Source of the DNA: an uncultured Collinsella sp.
GTDB lineage: Bacteria; Actinomycetota; Coriobacteriia; Coriobacteriales; Coriobacteriaceae
Direction of reading: 5' to 3'
Assembly (NCBI GenBank): GCA_902494855.1
Contig: CABUVC010000066.1
Coordinates: 1-8,190, forward strand
DNA: 8,190 nt
Numbering within the stretch: position 1 is the first letter of the stretch; the number at the start of each line of letters is the position of its first letter. The notes under the pieces are model-generated. The model was given only the letters and a program-made list of their open reading frames with translations. It had not been told where the DNA came from and did not search any database. Position numbers and translations under genes: made by a program. Positions 1-6,229 of the stretch are shown one piece after another.

Positions 1-931
1 ACTCGCGCAGGGCCTTGCGCACGTCTCGCCTGCCGCGGGTCTTCATGCGGTCAAGGATGGCCTCGTCTCCGCCGGTGAGGTCCACGACCACGGTGTTGTC
101 GTAGGGGATGCCGGAGAGCACGGGGCTGGTCTGGGGCAGCTCGGCGGCCACGGCCAGGCGCACGAAGGCCACCTTGCGGTCCCGGCGGCGGACGTAGGAG
201 GCAATGGCGTCGAGCGCCTCGGGCGCTGCTTTGGCAAGGCCGGTGACCGGCGTCTCGCGCGCCACCGTGTAGATGGTCGCTTCTTGTGGGCGAATGCGCT
301 CAAGCGCCGCGAGCCAGGGGACAACGTACTCCTCGCCGGTGTTGTCGATGGGCTTGCCCTGATACTCACCGGTCAAATAGATCGTCTGGATAATAACGTG
401 ACCGTCAAAGCTTGCGAACGTCTCGATCTGGTGCTCGACGTCGTAGGGGCCAACAGGCTGGTCGAGCAGCTGGATAAACGCCGGGTCGACGGTATCGAGC
501 TTAAGAATGTTGTCATCGACCATCATGAGCGCGTCGTGCACCTCGGGGCGGTCGGCGCGCGTGCCGTTGGAGAGTACGGCGATCTTGGAGTTTGGGGCAA
601 GCTCGTCGCGCAGCGCGACGGCGCCGGCGATGGCCTGCGGAAACTCCGGTGCGGCGGTGGGCTCGCCGTTGCCTGCGAAGGTGATCACATCGGGGAGCTC
701 GCCCTCGGCTGCCATCTCGCGCAGCTTTGCCTCGAGCGCGTCGAGTACCACGGCAGCTGTGTTATGCGGCTCATGGCAGGGGCGCTCGGCGTTGAGGCCG
801 TTTTCGCAGTAAATGCAGTCGAACGTGCAGATTTTGCCGCTGGCCGGCATCATGTTGACGCCGAGCGAGAGACCAAGGCGACGGCTGCGAACGGGCCCAA
901 AGATGGGGCTGGCATTCAAAAACGTAGACAT
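1..931 (-). CDS. Radical SAM protein continuing in frame into a FemAB-like acyltransferase segment (3' end outside window)
   Basis: There are 310 visible codons without a stop. Residues 1-250 match the COG0731-type radical SAM family. Visible marks are an N-terminal GPVRSRRLG segment, a CxxxCxxC [4Fe-4S]/SAM cluster motif at Cys35, Cys39 and Cys42, GNGEPT at 87-92, VLSNGT at 119-124, DDNILKLDTVD at 139-149 and IYTVARETP at 220-228. Relatives usually end shortly after this last motif. Here the frame continues with VAFVRL (254-259), then NTVVVDL (279-285) and RMKTRGRRDVRKALRE (295-310). These resemble the central region of FemA/FemB/FemX lipid II aminoacyltransferases, but the usual FemAB N-terminal subdomain is missing. 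The ATG at 931 is preferred over the in-frame ATG at 937, because GAGGAG (941-946) lies 9 nt from the former and only 3 nt from the latter. Radical SAM identity is firm and its substrate unknown. FemAB identity is likely. Whether the fusion is natural or an assembly join cannot be settled here. Confidence 0.85.
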   Translation of the reverse strand, partial: MSTFLNASPIFGPVRSRRLGLSLGVNMMPASGKICTFDCIYCENGLNAERPCHEPHNTAAVVLDALEAKLREMAAEGELPDVITFAGNGEPTAAPEFPQAIAGAVALRDELAPNSKIAVLSNGTRADRPEVHDALMMVDDNILKLDTVDPAFIQLLDQPVGPYDVEHQIETFASFDGHVIIQTIYLTGEYQGKPIDNTGEEYVVPWLAALERIRPQEATIYTVARETPVTGLAKAAPEALDAIASYVRRRDRKVAFVRLAVAAELPQTSPVLSGIPYDNTVVVDLTGGDEAILDRMKTRGRRDVRKALRE

Positions 932-940
932 AGGCATATG

Positions 941-946
941 CTCCTC
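941..946 (-). promoter_or_regulatory. Ribosome binding site GAGGAG deciding the radical SAM start
   Basis: Read on the minus strand, GAGGAG precedes two in-frame ATG codons. The spacing is 9 nt to the ATG at 931 and 3 nt to the ATG at 937. The longer spacing is normal, so the protein probably begins MSTFLN. Confidence 0.6.
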
Positions 947-962
947 AAGACAATTGTGCCTA

Positions 963-971
963 AGCATAGCA
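963..971 (-). promoter_or_regulatory. Possible extended -10 promoter element for the radical SAM gene
   Basis: The minus strand reads TGCTATGCT, a TGn-extended -10 hexamer, about 17 nt upstream of the GAGGAG ribosome binding site. No good -35 hexamer lies at 17 nt spacing (GCACCT is found there), so this is a weak prediction made by eye. Confidence 0.3.
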
Positions 972-1067
972 TCGGCTCCAAAGCAAGGTGCGGGCTCTTG
1001 CTTTACAAGTTTCGTTTTTTCACGTCGCTCATTCTGCCGTGCCATGAAAAGCCTCGGGTCGGGTACA

Positions 1068-1081
1068 GTTAATCTGTTAAC
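1068..1081. repeat. Short inverted repeat GTTAA-TCTG-TTAAC, candidate operator
   Basis: This is a perfect 5-bp inverted repeat around a 4-nt spacer, between the divergently transcribed radical SAM and hydrolase genes. A second GTTAAC core lies at 2002-2007, beyond the hydrolase gene. The size and location suit a dimeric regulator, but no regulator gene is visible and a repeat this short can arise by chance. Confidence 0.3.
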
Positions 1082-1156
1082 AAGGCGTAAGGCAATGCGG
1101 GTCTATCCAACCGCACCGACGTGCAACTGGATGAGCATTGATGATGGGGGCACAAC

Positions 1157-1954
1157 ATGGATTTTACGGTCGAGAATGCGGGCACCACGATTGCCTGTCG
1201 CGAATATGCCGGCCCGGATGTGTCGCCTGATGCTCCTGCCTTGGTGTGCGTGCACGGCGCTTGTGTCGACGGCACATTTTTCGACGGTATCGCTTGTGAG
1301 CTCAGCCGCAACTACCGCGTAATTGCCTACGACCGCCGCGGCTGCGGTGGCAGCAGCGATGCGGCAGACGGCAGCTATGATCTTGCCGCTCAGGCCGCCG
1401 ACCTGCAAGCCGTGATCGAACACGTTGGCGCTCCGGCAAATGTGCTTGCGCATAGCGCCGGTACGTTGGTGGCGCTGGAGCTTCTTCGCACCGAACCCCA
1501 TCTCGTCGCCCGTGCGATTCTGCATGAGCCGGCTGTGTCGGCCGAAGGCGTCGGCATGGGCGCAGCTCCGGTTTTGCTCGATATGATTGCGGCTGGAAAG
1601 GTTTCAAGGGCGCTCCGGCTTTTCTTGGGAGCCCTCGGCGACTTGGACCCCGAGGCTCCTGGGACGACCGAAGCGGAAGTCAAACATGCCCTGCGCAATG
1701 GTCGTTGCTTTATGGCGAACGAATATGGAACAAATATGACATATGCTCCCGACTGGGAGCGCGCCCGCGCGTCAAAGGCGGTGTCGGCCGTGTTTTTGGG
1801 CGAGCTTTCGGTCGGCACGCCCCGCGAGGCTGGTACGAGGGTGGCGGCTGAGCTTTTGGGCTGTCCACTCGTAATGGTTCCCGGCGCGCATAACGGTCTG
1901 CGCGATCGCCCCGTTACGGCGGCAAACGCCGTTCGCGATGTCTTGGAGCGTTAG
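1157..1954 (+). CDS. Alpha/beta hydrolase-fold protein
   Basis: This 265-residue protein has a typical length for a single-domain alpha/beta hydrolase. It has no signal peptide, so it is probably cytoplasmic. Visible landmarks are the oxyanion-hole strand-loop LVCVHGACVDG (29-39), the YDRRGCGGSS turn (58-67), a nucleophile elbow AHSAG with Ser100, an ILHEPA segment (121-126), and a late histidine His245 in VPGAHNGL. The elbow has Ala in place of the first Gly of GxSxG, a known variation. The acid residue of the triad is not obvious: the loop after the sixth/seventh strand reads FLGELS where an Asp is often found. The ATG at 1157 follows a weak G-rich stretch (GGGGG, 1145-1149). The gene stands alone, divergent from the radical SAM gene and about 210 nt before the signalling operon. 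The substrate cannot be inferred; it could be an esterase, lactonase or C-C hydrolase. Confidence 0.88.
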   Translation: MDFTVENAGTTIACREYAGPDVSPDAPALVCVHGACVDGTFFDGIACELSRNYRVIAYDRRGCGGSSDAADGSYDLAAQAADLQAVIEHVGAPANVLAHSAGTLVALELLRTEPHLVARAILHEPAVSAEGVGMGAAPVLLDMIAAGKVSRALRLFLGALGDLDPEAPGTTEAEVKHALRNGRCFMANEYGTNMTYAPDWERARASKAVSAVFLGELSVGTPREAGTRVAAELLGCPLVMVPGAHNGLRDRPVTAANAVRDVLER

Positions 1955-1962
1955 CACGCCCG

Positions 1963-2062
1963 ATGACCTGCGGGGAGAGGGGCTGTTAGCGTTTCGTCAT
2001 TGTTAACGAATGCGCCCATAACCGCGCGCCTGCGGCTCCATTACCGCCGTTTGGCAGGTCAT
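1963..2062. repeat. Long-range 9-bp inverted repeat enclosing the intergenic region
   Basis: ATGACCTGC (1963-1971) is the exact reverse complement of GCAGGTCAT (2054-2062), with 82 nt between the arms. The arms could form a closing stem around smaller hairpins such as GCGG-CTCCATTA-CCGC. The second arm is followed by A residues rather than a T run on the plus strand, so it is not a standard terminator of the hydrolase gene. It might be a structured leader of the signalling operon starting at 2166, or coincidence. The rest of 1955-2165 shows no ORF that I support. A weak extended -10 (TGTTACCCT, 2105-2113) could serve the downstream gene. Confidence 0.3.
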
Positions 2063-2165
2063 AAAAATGCAACGATAATCGCGCGTTTGCCTTCAGCTGT
2101 TAGATGTTACCCTTGTACCAATTGATATGCACTGTTGCCGTGCGTAACGATAGAAAGGGCCCCAT

Positions 2166-4046
2166 ATGCTCAATAATCACGAGGTCAATCTAACCGACGA
2201 GGAGGCTGCCGCCGAGGTCGCCCGCGTCGCGAAGACCTACCCCGTGGTGCGTTTGCTGTCGGCCGATCAGATTAAGAGCGAGCCTAACTGCTTGCTCGCC
2301 GGCGATCGCTGCCCTTGTCTGCGTCAGTCGAGTCTTGAGGCCTTGGCAGACTCCGATGAGGTGTCGGAACAACTGCTCAACGATGGTGTTGAGTACCGCG
2401 CTCGCCTGCGCCCTCTGAAGGTCGAGGGCGAGCCTCACGTCTTGCTGATGGTACGTCCGATCGATGAGCAAGAGGCTGCAGAAGAGGACCTTGTCTACAC
2501 CGACGTGCTGACGAGCGTGCACAATCGTCGATATTACGAGGGAAAGCTCCGCAACGCCCGCATGAATGCCGGCGTTGCGATGATCGACCTTGATGATTTT
2601 AGGGTCTTCAACGATACGTGTGGCCGCCATGCCGGCGACCTTGCGCTCGGTGCCGTGGCGACAGCCATACGCAGCGGTATTCGTTCGACTGACGAGCTTG
2701 TGCGCTATGGCTGCGACAAGTTTGTGGTCGTCATGCCCAATATTCCCTCCGATGACTTTACCCGTCGCCTGCATCAGGTATGCGATGCCGTTCATTCCAC
2801 GGTTATTCCGGGCCATGAGTACGTGAGCTTGACGGCATGTGTTGGTGGCGCTCGCATTCATGGCGAGACGGTCGACGAGGCCGTTGGCCGCGCTGTCCAG
2901 TTACTGAGCCGCGCTAAGGCAAAAGGCGGTACGGTCGTGACCGATTCCGATTCCATCGAGGCCTTCCAAAGCGAAAAGCCTTTGGTGCTTATTATCGATG
3001 ACTCCGAGATGAACCGAGCCATTCTCAACGAGATGCTCAAGGACGAGTATTGCATCCTCGAGGCCGACAACGGTCGTACGGCGCTCGACATGGTCGACCG
3101 CTATGGCGATGAGTTGTCGCTCGTGCTGCTGGATATTGTCATGCCGGGCATAAGCGGCTTTGAGGTGCTGGCCGATCTGTCGCGCCGATCGGGTATCGAC
3201 AATCTGCCTTTCATCATGATTTCGAGCGAAGATTCCGATGATATGGTTCTGCGCGCGTACGAGCTGGGCGCCTCGGACTATATCAACCGCCCGTTTGACT
3301 CCCGTGTCGTGCGCCGCCGTGTAAGCAACACCATCCGCCTATACGCCAAACAGCGCCGCCTGACGAGCCTGCTGTCCCAGCAGTACAACGAGCGCGTCAA
3401 GAACAGTCGCATGCTCATTGACATCATGGCCGGCGTCATGGAGCTTCGCAACGGCGAGAGCGGCAGGCACGTTACGAATATCGAAAAGCTGACCGAGCTG
3501 CTGCTTGACTGTCTGGTCCAGCGTAGCGACACCATCTCCCTCGACAACGAGGAACGCTCCACGATTGCCCTGGCTTCGGCGCTGCACGATATCGGCAAGA
3601 TGGCGATTGACGATGCAATTCTCAACAAACCCGGACGCCTTACGTCCGAGGAGTTCGAGATTATGAAGACGCATACCACGATCGGCGCCAACATGCTGTT
3701 TGAGCTGGGCCGCCATCACGTCGGCAATGCGCTTATGGAATATGCGTACCAGATTGCGCGTTGGCACCACGAGCGCTGGGACGGCAAGGGCTATCCCGAT
3801 GGCCTTAAGGGCGACGACATTCCCATTGCCGCGCAGGTGGTCTCGGTGGCCGACGTGTACGATGCTCTGACGAGCGTGCGTGTGTACAAGGACGCTATCC
3901 CGCACAAGGAGGCGATCCAGATGATCCTGGACGGTAAGTGCGGCACCTTTAACCCGCTGTTGCTCGACTGTCTGCTCGAGGTGCAAGACCGTATTGCCGA
4001 GACGTTGGCACGCCCCGCCGACGTTGTCGCGTTTCCCACGATTTAG
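2166..4046 (+). CDS. PAS-like / degenerate GGDEF / receiver / HD-GYP c-di-GMP signalling protein
   Basis: The protein has 626 residues and no membrane segment. Residues 20-100 look like a small PAS-type sensor with a cysteine cluster (Cys42, Cys49, Cys51). Residues 108-260 are a GGDEF domain with the fold markers TDVLTSVHNRRYY and DLDDF (141-145). The signature is GCDKF (182-186) instead of GGDEF, which predicts loss of cyclase activity, while the I-site RSTD (173-176) is kept five residues upstream. Residues 272-395 form a receiver domain with Asp278/Asp279, phosphoacceptor Asp323 in LLDIVMPG, Ser353 and RPF (375-377), where Lys is usual. Residues 415-610 form an HD-GYP phosphodiesterase domain with His435, HDIGK (474-478), His503, HHERWDGKGYP (534-544) and DVYDALTS (563-570). 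These are complete, so c-di-GMP hydrolysis is likely. AAAGGG (2154-2159) sits 6 nt before the ATG. An HPt gene follows after 23 nt. Confidence 0.93.
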   Translation: MLNNHEVNLTDEEAAAEVARVAKTYPVVRLLSADQIKSEPNCLLAGDRCPCLRQSSLEALADSDEVSEQLLNDGVEYRARLRPLKVEGEPHVLLMVRPIDEQEAAEEDLVYTDVLTSVHNRRYYEGKLRNARMNAGVAMIDLDDFRVFNDTCGRHAGDLALGAVATAIRSGIRSTDELVRYGCDKFVVVMPNIPSDDFTRRLHQVCDAVHSTVIPGHEYVSLTACVGGARIHGETVDEAVGRAVQLLSRAKAKGGTVVTDSDSIEAFQSEKPLVLIIDDSEMNRAILNEMLKDEYCILEADNGRTALDMVDRYGDELSLVLLDIVMPGISGFEVLADLSRRSGIDNLPFIMISSEDSDDMVLRAYELGASDYINRPFDSRVVRRRVSNTIRLYAKQRRLTSLLSQQYNERVKNSRMLIDIMAGVMELRNGESGRHVTNIEKLTELLLDCLVQRSDTISLDNEERSTIALASALHDIGKMAIDDAILNKPGRLTSEEFEIMKTHTTIGANMLFELGRHHVGNALMEYAYQIARWHHERWDGKGYPDGLKGDDIPIAAQVVSVADVYDALTSVRVYKDAIPHKEAIQMILDGKCGTFNPLLLDCLLEVQDRIAETLARPADVVAFPTI

Positions 4047-4069
4047 TTTGACCTAAGGAGTTTCAATCC

Positions 4070-4426
4070 ATGATTTCCATGCGTGAGGCGTATGAGAAGA
4101 TCGGCGCTAATTATGAAGACGCGTGCGCTCGGCTGATGGGCGAGGAGATGCTTAGCCGCTTTGCCCTCAAGTTTTTGGATGACGAGAGCATGGACAAGTT
4201 GGAGGCCGCCATGGCGGCAGGAGACGCCGAAGGTGCGTTTATGGCAGCGCACACGCTCAAGGGCGTGAGCCAGAACTTGGGATTCGATAATCTGTACGAG
4301 CCGGCGGTTGTGGTGACCGAGACGCTGCGCGGCGCCGATGCCGTTGACGGCGCTCGCGAGGGGATGCATGCGTTGCAGCAGCAATATGCGGCCACGTTGT
4401 CGGCCCTGCGCGAGGCGGCTGAATAA
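4070..4426 (+). CDS. Histidine phosphotransfer (HPt) domain protein
   Basis: This 118-residue, helix-rich, cytoplasmic protein consists of one HPt domain. The core motif AAHTLKGVSQNLGF contains the phosphorylatable His61, with Lys64 and Gly65 at the conserved positions of HPt domains. HPt proteins shuttle phosphate between a hybrid kinase's receiver and another response regulator. The ORF begins 23 nt after the stop of the receiver/HD-GYP gene and has a strong ribosome binding site, AAGGAG (4055-4060), 9 nt before the ATG. The two genes are almost certainly cotranscribed, and the natural partner would be Asp323 of the upstream protein. No histidine kinase lies in the window, so the phosphate source must be encoded elsewhere. 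A terminator hairpin follows about 45 nt later. Confidence 0.9.
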   Translation: MISMREAYEKIGANYEDACARLMGEEMLSRFALKFLDDESMDKLEAAMAAGDAEGAFMAAHTLKGVSQNLGFDNLYEPAVVVTETLRGADAVDGAREGMHALQQQYAATLSALREAAE

Positions 4427-4469
4427 GAGCTTACGAGCCTTGGGCTGCTTGCCGGCCACATATAGGTGA

Positions 4470-4510
4470 AAGGGCGCCCCGCCGGACCATGTGGCCGGCG
4501 GGGCGCCCTT
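4470..4510. terminator. Strong bidirectional terminator hairpin between convergent genes
   Basis: A perfect 16-bp GC-rich stem (4470-4485 with 4495-4510) closes a 9-nt loop. On the plus strand it is followed by ATCTGTTTT, a moderate U tract, which ends the HPt operon. On the minus strand only TTTCACC follows, so termination of the C26 gene by the same hairpin is plausible but weaker. An upstream segment (4451-4461) can also pair with 4489-4499, overlapping the 3' arm. Confidence 0.88.
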
Positions 4511-4531
4511 ATCTGTTTTGTGGTTCGCGAG

Positions 4532-5341
4532 CTAGCGCGCCTGCTTTACCTTGGCCGCTGCCTCGACAAACGACTTCCACAGGTTAAAGTCGGTCTCGAG
4601 CGTCTTCCATGTGTACTCAGGGTGCCATTGCACGCCTAGACAGAATGGCTGGCCTTCGACCTCGATGCACTCAGGAACGCCGTCGGTTGCCTTGGCGACC
4701 AAGCGTGTGCTTTTACCCAGACGGTCGACGCAGCAGTGGTGTGCGGAGTTGGTCTGGATTAGCCTGTGCCCGCCAACCGCGCGTTCCAGCAGCGAGCCCG
4801 GCACGACCTCGACGGGATGCACGGGGTCGTTGAGCACGTGGGTGTGGCGCCACTGCGTGCGGCCCTCGCGCGCACCCAGGCTCGGCACGTCCATGCACAG
4901 GGTGCCGCCAGTGGCGACGTTGAGCAGCTGCGTGCCGCGGCAGGTGGTAAAGAGCGGCTTCTTGGCGCGGAGTACCTCGTCGACCAGCTTAAACTCAAAA
5001 CTATCGCGGATCTCGCAGCAGAGGGTGGGGTCGTAGGGTCGATCATCGCCCCAGCGCTTGGGGTTGACGTCCGGGCCGCCGGGAATGGCGATGCCGTCGG
5101 CGATATCGACGTAATGACGGATAACCTCAATGTCCTCGGTGATGGACATCTGCAGCGGCAGGCCGCCGGCGGCAAGGATGGCATCGACAAAGACACTTGC
5201 GATTTCCTCGTTGGGGGAGAGCGTCTCGCTCAAATAGGGTTTCGCTTCTTCCCAGCGTGGTGCGACCAGGATGAGCGGACGGTCGGCGGGATCGACGTCG
5301 ACGTGCGGAGTGTAGGACGATGAGGTGCGGGTTCCGATCAT
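4532..5341 (-). CDS. Class I glutamine amidotransferase-like peptidase C26 (gamma-glutamyl-GABA hydrolase family)
   Basis: This 269-residue cytoplasmic protein is of normal length for the PuuD/peptidase C26 family, which hydrolyses gamma-glutamyl amide bonds. Visible marks are PGGPDVNP (87-94), the nucleophile elbow TTCRGTQLLNV (132-142) with catalytic Cys134, GGTLCMDV after it, and GVQWHPE (236-242) with His240 and Glu242 completing the triad. No synthetase or transferase domain is attached, so it acts as a stand-alone hydrolase. It is the last gene of the minus-strand cluster, 87 nt after the ABC ATPase, with no clear terminator in the gap. The ATG at 5341 has no good ribosome binding site upstream and the first 20 residues are poorly conserved-looking, so the start is the least certain part. 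Substrate is inferred: gamma-glutamyl-GABA, another gamma-glutamyl amine, or a gamma-glutamyl peptide. Confidence 0.92.
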   Translation of the reverse strand: MIGTRTSSSYTPHVDVDPADRPLILVAPRWEEAKPYLSETLSPNEEIASVFVDAILAAGGLPLQMSITEDIEVIRHYVDIADGIAIPGGPDVNPKRWGDDRPYDPTLCCEIRDSFEFKLVDEVLRAKKPLFTTCRGTQLLNVATGGTLCMDVPSLGAREGRTQWRHTHVLNDPVHPVEVVPGSLLERAVGGHRLIQTNSAHHCCVDRLGKSTRLVAKATDGVPECIEVEGQPFCLGVQWHPEYTWKTLETDFNLWKSFVEAAAKVKQAR

Positions 5342-5428
5342 GGGCGTAGCTTTCGAATCCGGGTGGACATGGCACAGGGGTGGCGCGGAGCAAACGTTAC
5401 TGATGAATTTGCCCGCGTGGCAATTGGG

Positions 5429-6193
5429 TTAGTGGCCCTTAATGGAGTTGAGGAAGTCCTGGGCGCGCTTGGTCTGGGGATGGTCGAAGAACTCGTCAGG
5501 CGTGCCGGTTTCTACGATCTGGCCGTCGGCCATAAAGACAACGCGATCGGCCACACGGCGGGCGAAGTTCATCTCGTGCGTGATGACGATCATCGTCATG
5601 CCCTTCTGGGCCAGACGGACCATGACCTCGAGCACCTCGTTGATCATCTCGGGGTCAAGGGCGCTCGTGGGCTCGTCAAAGAGCATGGCCTTGGGTTGCA
5701 TGGCAAGCGAGCGGGCGATGGCTACGCGCTGCTGCTGGCCGCCCGAGAGCTGCGCGGGCACCTTATCGGCCTGCTCGGCCACGCCCACGCGGCTCAGCAG
5801 GTCCATGGCGCGCTCACGAGCTTCCTCCTTGGACACGCCCAGCACATCGACCGGCCCCAGCATGACGTTCTGCAGTACGGTCATATGTGCGAACAGGTTG
5901 AACTGCTGAAACACCATGCCCAGTTCGGCACGCATGCGGGCAAGGTTCTTGCCTTCCTGCGGCAGGGGCTCGCCCTCGATGAGGATCTCGCCCGAGTCGA
6001 TGGTTTCCAGACGGTTGATGGTGCGGCACATGGTCGACTTGCCCGAGCCCGAGGGTCCGATCACCACGACGACCTCGCCGCGGTCGACCGAGAGATTGAT
6101 GTCGTTGAGGACGTGCAGATCGCCATAGTGCTTATCGACGTGTCTGAGCTCGATCAGCGGCTGATTGCCGGTGGAAGAGGTGCTCTGTGCCAT
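5429..6193 (-). CDS. Polar amino-acid ABC transporter ATP-binding protein (GlnQ/GluA type)
   Basis: This 254-residue ABC ATPase would power uptake of a polar amino acid through the two permeases encoded just upstream. All nucleotide-binding motifs are present: Walker A GPSGSGKST (46-54), Q-loop VFQQFNLF (94-101), signature LSGGQQQR (149-156), Walker B AMLFDE (169-174) with catalytic Glu174, D-loop SALD (177-180) and H-loop His206. The Q-loop and the MTVLQNV segment are typical of the glutamine/glutamate/arginine importer subfamily. The start at 6193 is supported by AAGGAG (6203-6208) at 9 nt spacing. The gap to the preceding permease stop is only 36 nt, so cotranscription is expected. Exact substrate cannot be read from the ATPase. 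Confidence 0.96.
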   Translation of the reverse strand: MAQSTSSTGNQPLIELRHVDKHYGDLHVLNDINLSVDRGEVVVVIGPSGSGKSTMCRTINRLETIDSGEILIEGEPLPQEGKNLARMRAELGMVFQQFNLFAHMTVLQNVMLGPVDVLGVSKEEARERAMDLLSRVGVAEQADKVPAQLSGGQQQRVAIARSLAMQPKAMLFDEPTSALDPEMINEVLEVMVRLAQKGMTMIVITHEMNFARRVADRVVFMADGQIVETGTPDEFFDHPQTKRAQDFLNSIKGH

Positions 6194-6229
6194 GGTGCTC
6201 GGCTCCTTATGACTCGAAATGGTAAAGCG

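Noticed and set aside
284..1322. Long open frames on the plus strand across 284-1072, 507-812 and 813-1322
   Set aside because: They lie opposite the radical SAM gene or cross into the hydrolase, have low-complexity or arginine/serine-rich translations, and match no family. High GC leaves antisense frames open.
2122..2150. TTGATA and TAACGA with 17-nt spacing as a sigma-70 promoter for the signalling operon
   Set aside because: The predicted start point would fall inside the ribosome binding site at 2154-2159, and the -10 match is poor.
2166..2400. A c-di-GMP riboswitch or other known riboswitch controlling the signalling gene
   Set aside because: I looked in the upstream region for the conserved GEMM-type core and did not find it. 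Only an unclassified inverted repeat is present.
3339..3986. A 215-codon minus-strand frame opposite the HD-GYP domain
   Set aside because: It is antisense to a region with every HD-GYP motif intact, and its own translation has no recognisable domain.
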